Positions 41,079 to 50,519 of a DNA stretch of 64,000 bases are shown piece after piece. The position numbers and the translations under genes are program-made. This DNA comes from Woeseiaceae bacterium. GTDB taxonomy: Bacteria > Pseudomonadota > Gammaproteobacteria > Steroidobacterales > Woeseiaceae. The stretch is taken from NCBI GenBank assembly GCA_028279985.1, contig JANQMR010000005.1, positions 62,001 to 126,000 of the forward strand. Reading direction: 5' to 3'. Each line of letters begins with the position of its first letter. The first letter of the stretch is position 1. The notes below the pieces were generated by a model. That model saw nothing but the letters and a program-made list of their open reading frames with translations, ran no database searches and was not told the DNA's origin.

Positions 41079-41336
41079 TCATGCGTGTATTGAACAGTCG
41101 GGATTGGCCTGGCAGAAGACCGGATTTCCGGCCTTTTTGCGTATTAACAGCCCGGATTCGGCGATGGTCTTCAGTTCACGATGCAGTGAACCGGCGGATA
41201 CACCGGTCATCCGCTCCAGTTCACGCACATGAAACTCTTCATCGGGATGTAAGAACAGCCTGGCCAATACCCTGTACCGGTACGGGCTGAACATGAATTC
41301 GACAGGCAGGCAATTCGCCCGTCTCGAACGCGTCAC
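41079..41336 (-). pseudogene. Winged-helix regulator fragment (nucleotidyltransferase-linked type), truncated
   Basis: Encodes a lone winged-helix domain of the kind normally fused N-terminally to a nucleotidyltransferase or longer regulator: MFSPYRYRVLARLFLHPDEE, FHVRELERMTGVSAGSLHRE, LLIRKKAGNPVFCQANPDCS. Relatives continue with PIFAEL... after QAN-x-DC, but here the frame ends three residues on, and the VapBC-type operon begins. GTG 41336 overlaps the csiV stop; the homologous start is ATG 41294 (71 residues). It could still act as a small DNA-binding protein, but truncation is the simpler reading. Confidence 0.6.
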
Positions 41337-42259
41337 TCGATGGCAGGTTGTACCGACAGCAGCGGGTCGTCGGCGAGCTCGTCCGGATCGGGCTCCTCGA
41401 CGCGCGAGACTCTGACCAGAACGCCGAACTTCGGATGATCGAAGTAACGCAGCTCACCGCTCTTGAAGATGCGGTCCTCCTGGATGCGGTAACGTACTTC
41501 AGCGGCTGCGGCGGTGTCGAACAGGTCGTAACCCATGCGGGAATCGCCGAAGCTTTGCACGGGATCCTCGATCGCAATCGGGTCGTCGAAGGCCGGCGGT
41601 TTGTCGACCGCGAGATCCACGTTCAGGTGCAGATACCGGCCGAGATACAGTGTGAAGCTGCCGTCGAGGCCGGGCGCGGGTTCCGCGAGATCGTCGATTT
41701 CGATCGGCCTGGGTTCCATTTCCGGAAACACGGTCTGCGTCCAGCCGAAGTGCATGATCGTTTCGTAAGCGTCCAGCAGCTCGAGCCTGGCGATGATGTC
41801 GCCCATCGCCAGCGCTTCCTCGGTCAGCAGCAGGTATTCGAAGACAGGCTTGCCGGATTCCGGCGGCGGTTCGGCGGCCTCGACCCCCGGGTCGGGTTCG
41901 TCTCCCGCTACCGCTGACTCGCCGGGGCCTGCCGGCACCGGCTCGCCGTCGATCGACAACGGGTCCTCGTCCGGCAAGCCGTCGCCGGTTTCGGTCGGCT
42001 CGACCACAGGCGGCGGGTCCGGTAGGAAAACCTCGTTGCCGACGGAGACGTTCTCCGCGTAACGAAAGATGACGACTTCCGCCGTATAACGCCGAATATC
42101 GAGCGGCTCTTCACCGAAATCCTGGCCGAAGTCCTGGCCGAGACCCTGCACGAGTGGGTCGATGCGGGGCGCGCCCGGCTCCTGTTGCGCGACGGCGGCA
42201 ACGAACGGCGCCAGGGCGAGCAAGGCGAGACCTCGCCGCGCAAGCGTCGGTTGTTTCAT
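41333..42259 (-). CDS. CsiV-family periplasmic protein
   Basis: 308-residue exported protein matching the CsiV family, which in gammaproteobacteria is commonly encoded next to mfd. A signal peptide ends near AVAQQEP; conserved segments include RRYTAEVVIFRYAENVSVGNEVF, YETIMHFGWTQTVFP, LYLGRYLHLNVDLAV and ELRYFDHPKFGVLVRVSRV. The middle (about 85-135) is an acidic Pro/Glu-rich insert. In Shewanella/Vibrio-type species CsiV is described as a cell-shape or peptidoglycan-related factor; details are thin. ATG 42259. A QDFGQDFG repeat near residue 42 comes from a 12-nt duplication. Confidence 0.8.
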   Translation of the reverse strand: MKQPTLARRGLALLALAPFVAAVAQQEPGAPRIDPLVQGLGQDFGQDFGEEPLDIRRYTAEVVIFRYAENVSVGNEVFLPDPPPVVEPTETGDGLPDEDPLSIDGEPVPAGPGESAVAGDEPDPGVEAAEPPPESGKPVFEYLLLTEEALAMGDIIARLELLDAYETIMHFGWTQTVFPEMEPRPIEIDDLAEPAPGLDGSFTLYLGRYLHLNVDLAVDKPPAFDDPIAIEDPVQSFGDSRMGYDLFDTAAAAEVRYRIQEDRIFKSGELRYFDHPKFGVLVRVSRVEEPDPDELADDPLLSVQPAIE

Positions 42260-42290
42260 CTCGGAATCCCGTCCCGCTGTTCGAGTGCGC

Positions 42291-45200
42291 TCATCGTGTG
42301 TTCGCGGCCGCTTCCATTGCCTGTACACCGGAACCCTCGCTGACCGCAAGCCGGTCGAGCAGCGTTTCGACAGCGTCGAAACGTTGCCCGAGGTCCGACA
42401 GATCCATCCTGAAGCTCAGCCGGTGCGAGCCCTGCAAGCGATACGTCCGGCTGTCGCCCTGCACCAATTGTACTAGCGCCAGCGGATCGATGCGGCCGTC
42501 GGCGCCGAAGACCAGGTAGCCCCCGGCATCGGCCGCGTCGATTTTTTCGATACCGAGACGCGCCGCCCGTTGTTTGACGGCCGCAACGCGCATCAGGTTC
42601 CTGGCGGCGTCCGGCAACAAGCCGAAACGGTCGATCAGCTCGACCGTGAGCTCCCGGAGCGCTTCCTCACTTGCCGCTGCCGAAATGCGCTTGTAAAGGA
42701 TCAACCTCAGGTGGACGTCCGGGACGTAGTCCTCCGGCAGCAAGGCCGGCGCGTGCAGGTTGATGTCCACGCCGGTATCGACCGGCCCTTCGAGGTCGGG
42801 TTCGCGACCGGCTTTCAGCGAGTCGACGGCGCGCGCCAGAAGCTCGGTGTACAGTGAAAAGCCGATCTCCTGGATCTGCCCGCTTTGCTCGTCGCCGAGC
42901 AGTTCGCCGGCGCCGCGGATCTCGAGGTCGTGCGTGGCGAGCGTAAAACCCGCGCCCAGGTCTTCCAGCGAGTCGATGGCTTCGAGACGTTTGACCGCAT
43001 CCGCCGTCATCGCCTTTTTCGGCGGCGCGACCAGGTAGGCATAAGCCCGGTGGTGGGAGCGTCCCACCCGGCCGCGCAACTGGTGGAGTTGGGCCAGCCC
43101 GAAACGATCGGCGCGATTGATGATGATCGTGTTGGCGGTCGGCACGTCGATGCCGCTTTCGACGATTGTCGTGCACAACAACAGGTTGAAGCGGCGATGG
43201 TAGAAGTCGAGCATGACCTGTTCGAGTTCACGCTCCGGCATTTGGCCGTGACCGATGCGGATCGACGCTTCCGGCACCAGCTTGGCGACGCGTTCCTCGA
43301 CACGGCCGATGTCCTCGACCCGGTTGTGGATGAAATACACCTGGCCGCCGCGCTTGATCTCGCGCAGGCAGGCTTCCCGGATCACGACGTCGTTCCATTC
43401 GCTGACGAAGGTCTTGACGGCCAGGCGTTCCGCCGGCGGCGTCGTGATCAGCGACATGTCGCGGATTCCGCCCAGGGCCATGTTCAAAGTCCGCGGGATC
43501 GGCGTCGCGGTCAGGGTCAAGACGTCCACCTCGCTTCTCAGCGTGCGGATGGCCTCCTTGTGGCGCACCCCGAAACGATGTTCTTCGTCGATGATCACCA
43601 GCCCGATGTCCTTGAAATCGCCGGTGTGCTGCAACAGGCGATGGGTGCCGATGACGACGTCGATGCTGCCGTTCTCGACACCCCGGACGATGTCCCGTAC
43701 CCGCCGCTGGGACTGGAATCTCGACAACACCTCGACCTGGATCGGCCAGTCCGCGAACCGGTCGCGGAAATTCTGTCCATGCTGTTGTGCCAGCAAGGTC
43801 GTCGGCACCAGGATCGCAACCTGCTTGCCGCCGTTGACCGCCGCGAACGTGGCGCGGAGTGCCACCTCGGTCTTGCCGAAACCGACGTCGCCGCAAACGA
43901 TACGATCCATCGGCCGGTCCGACGCCAGGTCCGCGAGCACGTCGTCGATCGTGCGCGCCTGGTCCTCGGTCGGCTCGAAGGGGAAGCCGGCCGCGAACGC
44001 CCGATAGTCGGCCTCGGGCCAGCGGAGCCGGTGGCCGGGCCGAGCGGCGCGGCGCGCGTAGACGTCGAGCAATTCGGCCGCGACGTCGCGGACCTTGGCG
44101 ACCGCGCGCTTGCGGGCCCTGGCCCACTGGTCGCTGCCCAGGCGATGCAGCGGCGCGTTCTCCGGCGACGCGCCGGTGTAGCGTGAAATCAGCTCCAGCG
44201 CGTGCACCGGCACGTAAAGCTTGTCGCCGCCGGCATATTCGAGCTGCAGGAATTCCTGGACGGTTCTCTGGCCGGCACCGCCGGCCCCGAGGGTGGCCAG
44301 GCCGAGGTAGCGGCCGACGCCGTATTCGGCATGAATGACCGGCGATCCGGTCTCGAGATCGTCGAGTTGCCGGATGATGGCTTCCGGGTCACGCTCGGGA
44401 CGGCGCCGCTTGCGGGGCTTTACCCGGTCGCCGAAAAGCTGTTGCTCGCTGACGACGGCGACGTTCGCGTCCGGCAGAACGACCCCGTTTTCCAGGGGCG
44501 CGACCGCGACGCCGATCCGCGTTTCGCCCGAGACGAACTCGTGCCAGCTATCCACTCGCGCCAGATCGAGGCCGCGGCCGGCAAGCAGCTCGTAAACCTG
44601 TTCCCGGCGTCCCGGAGAATCGCTGGTGAACAGAATGCGGCCGGCGAATGTATCGAGAAACCGCATCAATCCCGCCGCGGCGTCTTCGTAACGCGACTCG
44701 ATGCGCAAGGCCGGCGGCAGGCGGGTCGGCAGGTTCAGGTGCCCCGGTTCGTCGGCGAGCGTTTGGGTCGAATAACGGACCCGCCCGCGTGTGCCGAAGT
44801 CGCGGGCGACCTCGTCGACCGTGAAAAACGTCTCTTCGGCCGTCAGTATCGGCCGTTCGGGATCCAGGCCGACGAGCGCATGACGTTCGCAAACGGCCGA
44901 CCAACTGCGTTCCAGTATCGAATCGAGCCCGACCGGCGCCATCAGCAATGCATCGCTGGGGACGTAGTCGAGCAGCGACGCCGTGTCGTCGAAAAACAAA
45001 GGCAGGTAATACTCGATACCGCCGTGCGCGATACCGTCGGACACCTCACGATAGACCCGCGACCGGCCGGGCTGGCCCTCGAAACGTTCGCGGTAGCGCG
45101 CCCGGAAGTGGCGAACGGCGTCGGCATCTAGCGGCACCTCACGCGCCGGCAACATCTCGACGGTCTCCACAGCCTCACCCGAGAGTTGCGTCTCCGTCGA

Positions 45201-45803
45201 GAAATTCCTGAGCGACTCGATGTCGTCGTCGAAAAAGTCGATCCGGACCGGTTGCTCCGAGCCCATCGGATAAACGTCGATCAGGGAGCCGCGCACGGCG
45301 TACTCGCCGTGCTCGACGACCTGCGGGACACGCAGATAGCCCGCGTTGCCGAGCGACGCGATGAAAGCCTGTCGCGGCAGCGATTGCCCGGCGGCCAGCG
45401 ACAGCGAGCGTGCCGCAACGTAGCCGGTCGGCGGCAGCCGCTGCAACAAGGCCGGCGCCGAGGCAATGACGATGCCGCGATCGAGCTTCGCCAGCCGGGA
45501 CAATACGCTCAGGCGCTGGGAAATGATGTCCTGGTGCGGGGAGAAGCTGTCCCAGGGCAGGGTCTCCCATTCGACGAAGTGCAGCACCGGCAGCGAATCG
45601 TCGGCGAAAAAACGGGTCTCGGCTTCGAGCTGATCGGCGTGCTGCGGGTCGTCGGCCAGGAGCAGCACCGGTACGTCGGCGGCCGCCGCGAGCTCGCTTG
45701 CGGCCAGCGCGGCGCTGGCGCCTATCAGGCTGCCCCAGCCTGCGGAGGCGCCGGGTTTCGGCACGACGGGCGGGGTCGGAAAAAGGCGGGAGGAGACGGA
45801 CAA
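42291..45803 (-). CDS. mfd: Transcription-repair coupling factor Mfd
   Basis: 1170-residue translocase that removes stalled RNA polymerase and recruits UvrA. Domains in order: UvrB-like D1-D3 (about 1-340), RNAP-interacting domain (about 480-545, VIHAEYGVGRYLGL), SF2 motor D5-D6 with Walker A GDVGFGKTEVALRA, VIIDEEHRFGVRHKE (DEEH box) and GRVGRSHHRAYAYL (motif VI), then autoinhibitory D7. Full length. ATG at 45803. It lies upstream of csiV on the same strand with 31 bp between. Confidence 0.97.
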   Translation of the reverse strand: MSVSSRLFPTPPVVPKPGASAGWGSLIGASAALAASELAAAADVPVLLLADDPQHADQLEAETRFFADDSLPVLHFVEWETLPWDSFSPHQDIISQRLSVLSRLAKLDRGIVIASAPALLQRLPPTGYVAARSLSLAAGQSLPRQAFIASLGNAGYLRVPQVVEHGEYAVRGSLIDVYPMGSEQPVRIDFFDDDIESLRNFSTETQLSGEAVETVEMLPAREVPLDADAVRHFRARYRERFEGQPGRSRVYREVSDGIAHGGIEYYLPLFFDDTASLLDYVPSDALLMAPVGLDSILERSWSAVCERHALVGLDPERPILTAEETFFTVDEVARDFGTRGRVRYSTQTLADEPGHLNLPTRLPPALRIESRYEDAAAGLMRFLDTFAGRILFTSDSPGRREQVYELLAGRGLDLARVDSWHEFVSGETRIGVAVAPLENGVVLPDANVAVVSEQQLFGDRVKPRKRRRPERDPEAIIRQLDDLETGSPVIHAEYGVGRYLGLATLGAGGAGQRTVQEFLQLEYAGGDKLYVPVHALELISRYTGASPENAPLHRLGSDQWARARKRAVAKVRDVAAELLDVYARRAARPGHRLRWPEADYRAFAAGFPFEPTEDQARTIDDVLADLASDRPMDRIVCGDVGFGKTEVALRATFAAVNGGKQVAILVPTTLLAQQHGQNFRDRFADWPIQVEVLSRFQSQRRVRDIVRGVENGSIDVVIGTHRLLQHTGDFKDIGLVIIDEEHRFGVRHKEAIRTLRSEVDVLTLTATPIPRTLNMALGGIRDMSLITTPPAERLAVKTFVSEWNDVVIREACLREIKRGGQVYFIHNRVEDIGRVEERVAKLVPEASIRIGHGQMPERELEQVMLDFYHRRFNLLLCTTIVESGIDVPTANTIIINRADRFGLAQLHQLRGRVGRSHHRAYAYLVAPPKKAMTADAVKRLEAIDSLEDLGAGFTLATHDLEIRGAGELLGDEQSGQIQEIGFSLYTELLARAVDSLKAGREPDLEGPVDTGVDINLHAPALLPEDYVPDVHLRLILYKRISAAASEEALRELTVELIDRFGLLPDAARNLMRVAAVKQRAARLGIEKIDAADAGGYLVFGADGRIDPLALVQLVQGDSRTYRLQGSHRLSFRMDLSDLGQRFDAVETLLDRLAVSEGSGVQAMEAAANTR

Positions 45804-45951
45804 GTCGTGGCGGTCGGGATGCTCGAGGGGCCGCGATTATACACAGAGGCGCAAGCGAACATGCCCGAGAAATGGCCCGGGAAACGGCTTGGGCAATGCC
45901 TGCCGCGCCGCTGTCTTCGTGCCGGCGGGGGAACCGACGAGCGCGGCTCGT

Positions 45952-46224
45952 CTAGCGCTTGATGACGGCGTGTATGACCCGGTCGTACTCGAAGTACACG
46001 ACGAACTCCGGATACTCCCAGCGCGCGATCGGCGGTTCACCGACCGGTGCGACCTTGTCGACCGGGCTGCCGTATTTGGCTTCGACGCTGTTCTGGGTCA
46101 TGCCGCGTGTCGGCCGATCTACGTCGCTTCGGGCCTGTATCCCGTCCATGCTGAGCGTGTCCGCGTGCGCGGCCGAGAGGCCGGCCAAAAGCGCGCCCAA
46201 AATCAGAATTCTGCGCTTTGCCAT
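45952..46224 (-). CDS. Small exported protein of unknown function (mfd-linked)
   Basis: 90-residue protein with a signal peptide (LILGALLAGLSAAHA) and a conserved mature part: RGMTQNSVEAKYGSPVDKVA, VGEPPIARWEYPEFVVYFEYDRVIHAVIKR. This resembles a family of small periplasmic proteins in gammaproteobacteria with the pattern RGM-x4-V-x2-(K/R)-(Y/F)G-x-P, with no known function. ATG 46224. The 265 bp between it and lolC (divergent) carry no gene and presumably both promoters. Confidence 0.78.
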   Translation of the reverse strand: MAKRRILILGALLAGLSAAHADTLSMDGIQARSDVDRPTRGMTQNSVEAKYGSPVDKVAPVGEPPIARWEYPEFVVYFEYDRVIHAVIKR

Positions 46225-46489
46225 CTGGGGCTTACTCCATCTGCGATCCGGCGAATATACCATCGCTGGCCGTCTTTGAAAAACAGCAGCTTACGAGGTT
46301 TTTCTACACCGAAGACTACAGTGTTTCCCTGACCTGTGTCTCGATCTCGCGAGCTTCTTGGGGCCTTCGAGCCGCAGTTTCCCTCAGACCGGCGCGATTT
46401 GCATGCGTCCGGGCTCGATGCGTGACGTGGTTCACATTTTCAGGGCGCGCTCCGGCGAGGTTCGCCGGTGGCCGAATGTGTTTTAATGC

Positions 46490-47737
46490 GTGCCGATGAT
46501 CAAGCCCGTCGAACTCTTTGTCGGCCTCCGTTACCTCAAGGCCAAGCGGCGGACCCGGTTCGTGTCTTTCATTACCCTGATATCGCTGCTCGGCGTCGCG
46601 CTGGGCGTGGCGGCCCTGATCGTCATCCTGTCGGTCATGAACGGCTTCGAGGGCGAGCTCAGAAACCGCTTGTTGAGCATGTCGTCGCACGGTTACGTGA
46701 CCGGCAAGCAGGGCGTCGCGGAAAACTGGCGGCAGGTCGTGGCCGAGGTCGAGTCGCTGCCGGGCGTCGCCGCTGCCGCCCCGTTGGTGCAGATGGAAGG
46801 CATGATCCAGTCCGGCGGCGAGCTTCGGGCCGTGCTCGTGCACGGCATCGTGCCGGAGTACGAATCCGATCTCACCGGCGACCTGACGACCATCGTCGAA
46901 GGCAGCTTCGAGGCGCTTACACCCGGCAGCCGGGGTATCGTACTCGGCCGTCTGATCGCGCTGGATCTCGGCGTGGCGATCGGCGATGGCGTCGTCCTGC
47001 TGATTCCGCGGCCGGCGGGTGACGGTACGATACAAGCCGCGCTCGAGCGCTTCACGCTGGTCGGCGCTTTCGAGGCCGGTTTGCAGGACCACGATGCCAG
47101 GTTGGCGCTGGTGAATGCGGCCGATGCGGCCGGCATCCTGAGGCTCGGCGACAAGGTTACCGCAATCCGTTTTCGTGCCGATGACGTCATGCAGGCGCCG
47201 GCGATTGCACGCGCCCTTGCCGCGGAACGCGAGGATCTCAGGAGCAGCGACTGGACGATCGAGAACGCCAGTTACTTCAGGGCGATCCGGCTGGAGAAAA
47301 TGATGATGTCGCTGATCCTGTCCCTGGTCATCGGCGTCGCGGCCTTCAATATCGTCGCAAGCCTGGTCATGGTCGTTACCGACAAGACCAACGACATCGC
47401 CGTGCTGCGTACCCTCGGCATGAGCCCGGACGGCATCGTGCGGGTGTTTTTCGTGCAGGGGGCGATGATCGGCTGGGCAGGGGTGCTGATCGGGGTGATC
47501 TCGGGTGTGCTCGTGGCCGTCAACGTGCCCGGGATCGTGCCTGTCCTGGAACGCATCGCCGGCGCGCAGATCATGCCCGGCGACGTGTATTACGTGAGTC
47601 GGATTCCTTCCGAGCTCGATTGGATACATGTGCTGGTCATCGGCGCGGCGGCGTTCCTGTTGACCTCGCTTGCGACCCTGTACCCGGCCCGGCGCGCCGC
47701 GCATGTCGACCCGGCCGTCGCGCTGCGTTACGAATGA
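46490..47737 (+). CDS. lolC: Lipoprotein-releasing ABC transporter permease LolC
   Basis: 415-residue inner-membrane permease of the LolCDE complex that extracts outer-membrane lipoproteins and hands them to LolA. N-terminal FVGLRYLKAKRRTRFVSFIT and first helix, a large periplasmic domain (about 48-270), then three helices with the family motifs NIVASLVMVVTDKTNDIAVLRTLGMSP and [22 protein letters not shown] 46490; ATG 46496 is equally good. The stop overlaps the lolE ATG, and a 51-bp duplication spans this junction. Confidence 0.93.
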   Translation: MPMIKPVELFVGLRYLKAKRRTRFVSFITLISLLGVALGVAALIVILSVMNGFEGELRNRLLSMSSHGYVTGKQGVAENWRQVVAEVESLPGVAAAAPLVQMEGMIQSGGELRAVLVHGIVPEYESDLTGDLTTIVEGSFEALTPGSRGIVLGRLIALDLGVAIGDGVVLLIPRPAGDGTIQAALERFTLVGAFEAGLQDHDARLALVNAADAAGILRLGDKVTAIRFRADDVMQAPAIARALAAEREDLRSSDWTIENASYFRAIRLEKMMMSLILSLVIGVAAFNIVASLVMVVTDKTNDIAVLRTLGMSPDGIVRVFFVQGAMIGWAGVLIGVISGVLVAVNVPGIVPVLERIAGAQIMPGDVYYVSRIPSELDWIHVLVIGAAAFLLTSLATLYPARRAAHVDPAVALRYE

Positions 47738-47826
47738 GCCGATTCGGGAGCCGCGCCGTGCTACGAGGTTTCGAAGCGTTACGAATGAGCCTACCCCGGA
47801 GCCGCGCCGTGCAAGGAGGTTTCGAG
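47725..47826 (+). repeat. 51-bp tandem duplication across the lolC-lolE junction
   Basis: Copy 1 at 47725-47775, copy 2 at 47776-47826. Both begin GCGTTACGAATGAGCC, i.e. the end of lolC (Arg-Tyr-Glu-stop) with the overlapping ATG, and share GAGCCGCGCCGTGC and GAGGTTTCGA. At 17 codons it keeps frame, so LolE gains a duplicated N-terminus ([17 protein letters not shown] / [15 protein letters not shown]). Copy 2 also holds an AAGGAGGT. Confidence 0.9.
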
Positions 47827-49056
47827 TTCTGGATCGGCAAGCGTTACGTGCGTTCGAGAAGCGGCAACCGTTTCGTATCGCTGATCTCCGGGATCTCGAT
47901 GCTCGGCATTGCGATCGCGGTTGCCGTTCTGATCGTCGTCCTGTCGGTGGTGAATGGATTCGAGCGCGAGCTCAAGGAACGGCTGTTGGCGATGACCGCA
48001 CACGCGAGCATCGAGGCCGCCGGCGGTGCGCTCGGCGATTGGCGCGGCCTGGCCGCGCTCGCGATCGAAGACCCGCGCGTCGTCGGCGCGGCGCCGTATG
48101 TCAGCGGTCAGGCGCTGGTGGTCCACGGCGAGCGGCTGAGCGGCGCCGAGCTCAGGGGTATCGACCCCGGCGTCGAAAACCGGGTCTCGGGGGTGCATAC
48201 GGTCATGACCAGCGGCAGCCTCGACAGCCTGAGCGCCGGGGACTTCAATGTCGTGCTGGGGATCGAGCTCGCGCGGCAACTGGCGGTCGATGTCGGTGAC
48301 CGGCTCACCGTGACCCTGGCCGAGGGTATCGTCACGCCGGTCGGGGTCGTGCCGCGCAGCAAGCGTTTTACCGTCAGCGGCATCTATCGTGTCGGCATGT
48401 ACGAGTTCGATCGCCGGCTGGCCTTCGTCAACCTGAGCGACGCACAAAGACTGTACCGCCTCGGTGACGCGGTGAGCGGCGTCAGGCTTGCGGTCGACGA
48501 CGTTTTTGCCGCCCCGGGCATCGTGCGGGACCTTGCGATCGCCCACGCCGCGCCGGTTCTGATCAGCGACTGGACACGCCGTCACGTGAATTTTTTTCGA
48601 TCGATCCAGATCACCAAGTCGATCCTGTTCGTGATCCTGCTGCTGGTCGTTGCGGTGGCGGCCTTCAACATCGTGTCCACCCTGGTCATGGTCGTCAAGG
48701 ACAAGCAGGCGGACATCGCGATACTGCGAACGGCCGGCGCCACACCGTCTAGCATACTCGGTGTGTTCGTTACGCAGGGCAGCATCATCGGTATTGTCGG
48801 TACGATCTCGGGGGTCGCGATCGGCGTGCTGCTGGCCGTGAATCTCGAGACGGTGGTTGCATTTCTCGAGTCTGCGTTCGGCATCAAGTTCCTGGCCGCG
48901 GACGTCTACTTCATCAGCGACTTGCCGTCGGAGTTGCGCTGGGGCGATGTTTTGCGGATTGCATCCATCGCCTTGCTGTTGGCCTTGGTGTCTACGATTT
49001 ATCCGGCGTGGATGGCGGCGCGCACCGCGCCAGCCGAGGCCCTGCGTTATGACTGA
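47734..49056 (+). CDS. lolE: Lipoprotein-releasing ABC transporter permease LolE
   Basis: Second permease, 440 residues from ATG 47734 (overlapping the lolC stop), or 423 from ATG 47785 in the second copy of the 51-bp duplication. The family region begins [23 protein letters not shown], followed by [16 protein letters not shown], a periplasmic domain, [27 protein letters not shown] and the C-terminal [19 protein letters not shown]. The extra N-terminal residues are repeat-derived and probably dispensable. LolC versus LolE is assigned by order; both subunits are clearly present. Confidence 0.9.
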   Translation: MSRFGSRAVLRGFEALRMSLPRSRAVQGGFEFWIGKRYVRSRSGNRFVSLISGISMLGIAIAVAVLIVVLSVVNGFERELKERLLAMTAHASIEAAGGALGDWRGLAALAIEDPRVVGAAPYVSGQALVVHGERLSGAELRGIDPGVENRVSGVHTVMTSGSLDSLSAGDFNVVLGIELARQLAVDVGDRLTVTLAEGIVTPVGVVPRSKRFTVSGIYRVGMYEFDRRLAFVNLSDAQRLYRLGDAVSGVRLAVDDVFAAPGIVRDLAIAHAAPVLISDWTRRHVNFFRSIQITKSILFVILLLVVAVAAFNIVSTLVMVVKDKQADIAILRTAGATPSSILGVFVTQGSIIGIVGTISGVAIGVLLAVNLETVVAFLESAFGIKFLAADVYFISDLPSELRWGDVLRIASIALLLALVSTIYPAWMAARTAPAEALRYD

Positions 49057-49732
49057 AACGCCCGTGCTCGAATGCCGCGAGGTGCTCAGGCATTTTTCCG
49101 AAGGGGACTCGCTCCTCGAAGTCTTGCGCGGCGTCGACTTGACGGTTGCGCCCGCGGAACGTGTCGCGATCATCGGGGCTTCCGGTTCCGGCAAGTCCAC
49201 CCTGCTGCAGATACTCGGCGGCCTCGACGAACCGACCGGCGGCGAGGTCCTGGTGCAGGGCCGGCCGATGCACGCGGCCGGCGAGGCCGAAAAAGGCAGC
49301 CTGCGTAATCGTTACATCGGTTTCGTTTATCAGTTCCATCACCTGTTGGCCGAGTTCACGGCCGAGGAGAACGTTGCGATGCCGCTGATGATCCGGCGCG
49401 AACCCCGGGCCGTTGCCGTCGAGAAGGCGAGGGTGTTACTGGGCCGGGTCGGACTTGGCGAGCGCCTCCGGCACAAGCCCGGTGAGCTGTCCGGCGGCGA
49501 GCGTCAGCGCGCGGCGGTTGCGCGGGCGCTGATCACGCGTCCGGAACTGGTACTCGCCGACGAACCGACGGGTAATCTCGACGCGGGCAACGGCGAACAC
49601 GTGATCAGCCTGATGCTGGAGCTCAACCGGGAGCTCGACACCAGCCTCGTCGTCGTTACTCACGATCGCTCGATTGCCGAGCGCATGGATCGGATCCTGG
49701 TGTTGGAAAACGGCGTCCTGAACCCGGCGTAG
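49049..49732 (+). CDS. lolD: Lipoprotein-releasing ABC transporter ATPase LolD
   Basis: 227-residue ATPase that powers LolCE. Walker [20 protein letters not shown]-loop region [18 protein letters not shown] (characteristic of LolD), signature [15 protein letters not shown], Walker [13 protein letters not shown] and switch His in [11 protein letters not shown] 49049 overlaps the end of lolE by 8 nt. The 197-bp gap to DUF2062 (convergent) has CCTTCA/TGAAGG (about 49749-49774) as a possible terminator stem, followed by G-rich sequence rather than T. Confidence 0.96.
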   Translation: MTETPVLECREVLRHFSEGDSLLEVLRGVDLTVAPAERVAIIGASGSGKSTLLQILGGLDEPTGGEVLVQGRPMHAAGEAEKGSLRNRYIGFVYQFHHLLAEFTAEENVAMPLMIRREPRAVAVEKARVLLGRVGLGERLRHKPGELSGGERQRAAVARALITRPELVLADEPTGNLDAGNGEHVISLMLELNRELDTSLVVVTHDRSIAERMDRILVLENGVLNPA

Positions 49733-49929
49733 CCCTCGGTCGCCGGGCCTTCACTCTACTGAAGACTGAAGGGGGCCCCACCACTATTCCCTGCGCCGCA
49801 ACGACACGCGCTGCCTGAATCTCGATTGCCAAACATCTCCTGTACGTTTGTATCTTGAGCAACGGGTGGTCACACTTGTACATTCAGACCCTTTGCAGAG
49901 CCGGAGCGCGGTGTCGGCCGAGGGCAGAG

Positions 49930-50466
49930 TTACTCTGCGTTGTTGAGCCGCTCGTGCCGGAGGCGGCGCTTGCGCTGCTTGTAGCGGCCGACCGATTCGC
50001 GCCACAACACATCCAGCACGATGTAGGCCATCAGTGCGGCGACCGCCCCCAGCAACACGCAGCCCAGCAGCAGCGGTTGCCAGACGTTGACGAAGGTCGT
50101 CGTCACCCACTCGAACGAAAACTCCATGCGAAACGGCTCGGGCTCGAGTCTCAGCAGATGGGCGCCGACCCGGTACGCCAGAAAATACAAGGGCCCCATC
50201 GTGAACGGGTTGCTGGTGAAAGTCACCAGTACCGCCACCGGTATGTTGATGCGCATCGACAGCGAGCCCACGACCGCAAACAACGGCTGTCCGGGAAAGG
50301 GCATGCAGGCCAGGAACGTACCCCAGGCAAAGGCCGGTACGACGTTCTTGCGGCGGATGCCCCACAGGCGATGATCGTGAATCACGCGCCGGAACGGCGC
50401 CATGAACCACTTCTCGGAGAGTTCGTGGCGTTTCAGTGAAAACTTGCGGAAAAATCGCCTGGGCAT
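49930..50466 (-). CDS. DUF2062 membrane protein
   Basis: 178-residue inner-membrane protein with an N-terminal basic segment, then the DUF2062 core: LWGIRRKNVVPAFAWGTFLACMPFPGQ, INIPVAVLVTFTSNPFTMGP, YFLAYRVGAHLL and a C-terminal hydrophobic helix (LLLGCVLLGAVAALMAYIVL) with a very basic tail. Function unknown; often encoded next to comEC in gammaproteobacteria. ATG 50466, divergent from comEC over 53 bp. Confidence 0.88.
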   Translation of the reverse strand: MPRRFFRKFSLKRHELSEKWFMAPFRRVIHDHRLWGIRRKNVVPAFAWGTFLACMPFPGQPLFAVVGSLSMRINIPVAVLVTFTSNPFTMGPLYFLAYRVGAHLLRLEPEPFRMEFSFEWVTTTFVNVWQPLLLGCVLLGAVAALMAYIVLDVLWRESVGRYKQRKRRLRHERLNNAE

Positions 50467-50519
50467 GGAGTCGTTTCAGGGTTTCGATTGTAAGGCCGAA
50501 GTAAGCTTGACCTGATCCA

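Noticed and set aside
41117-41140. CCGGATTTCCGG followed by CCTTTTT, a possible terminator
   Set aside because: It lies inside the winged-helix frame, the T-run is on the opposite strand to all local genes, and no plus-strand gene ends upstream.
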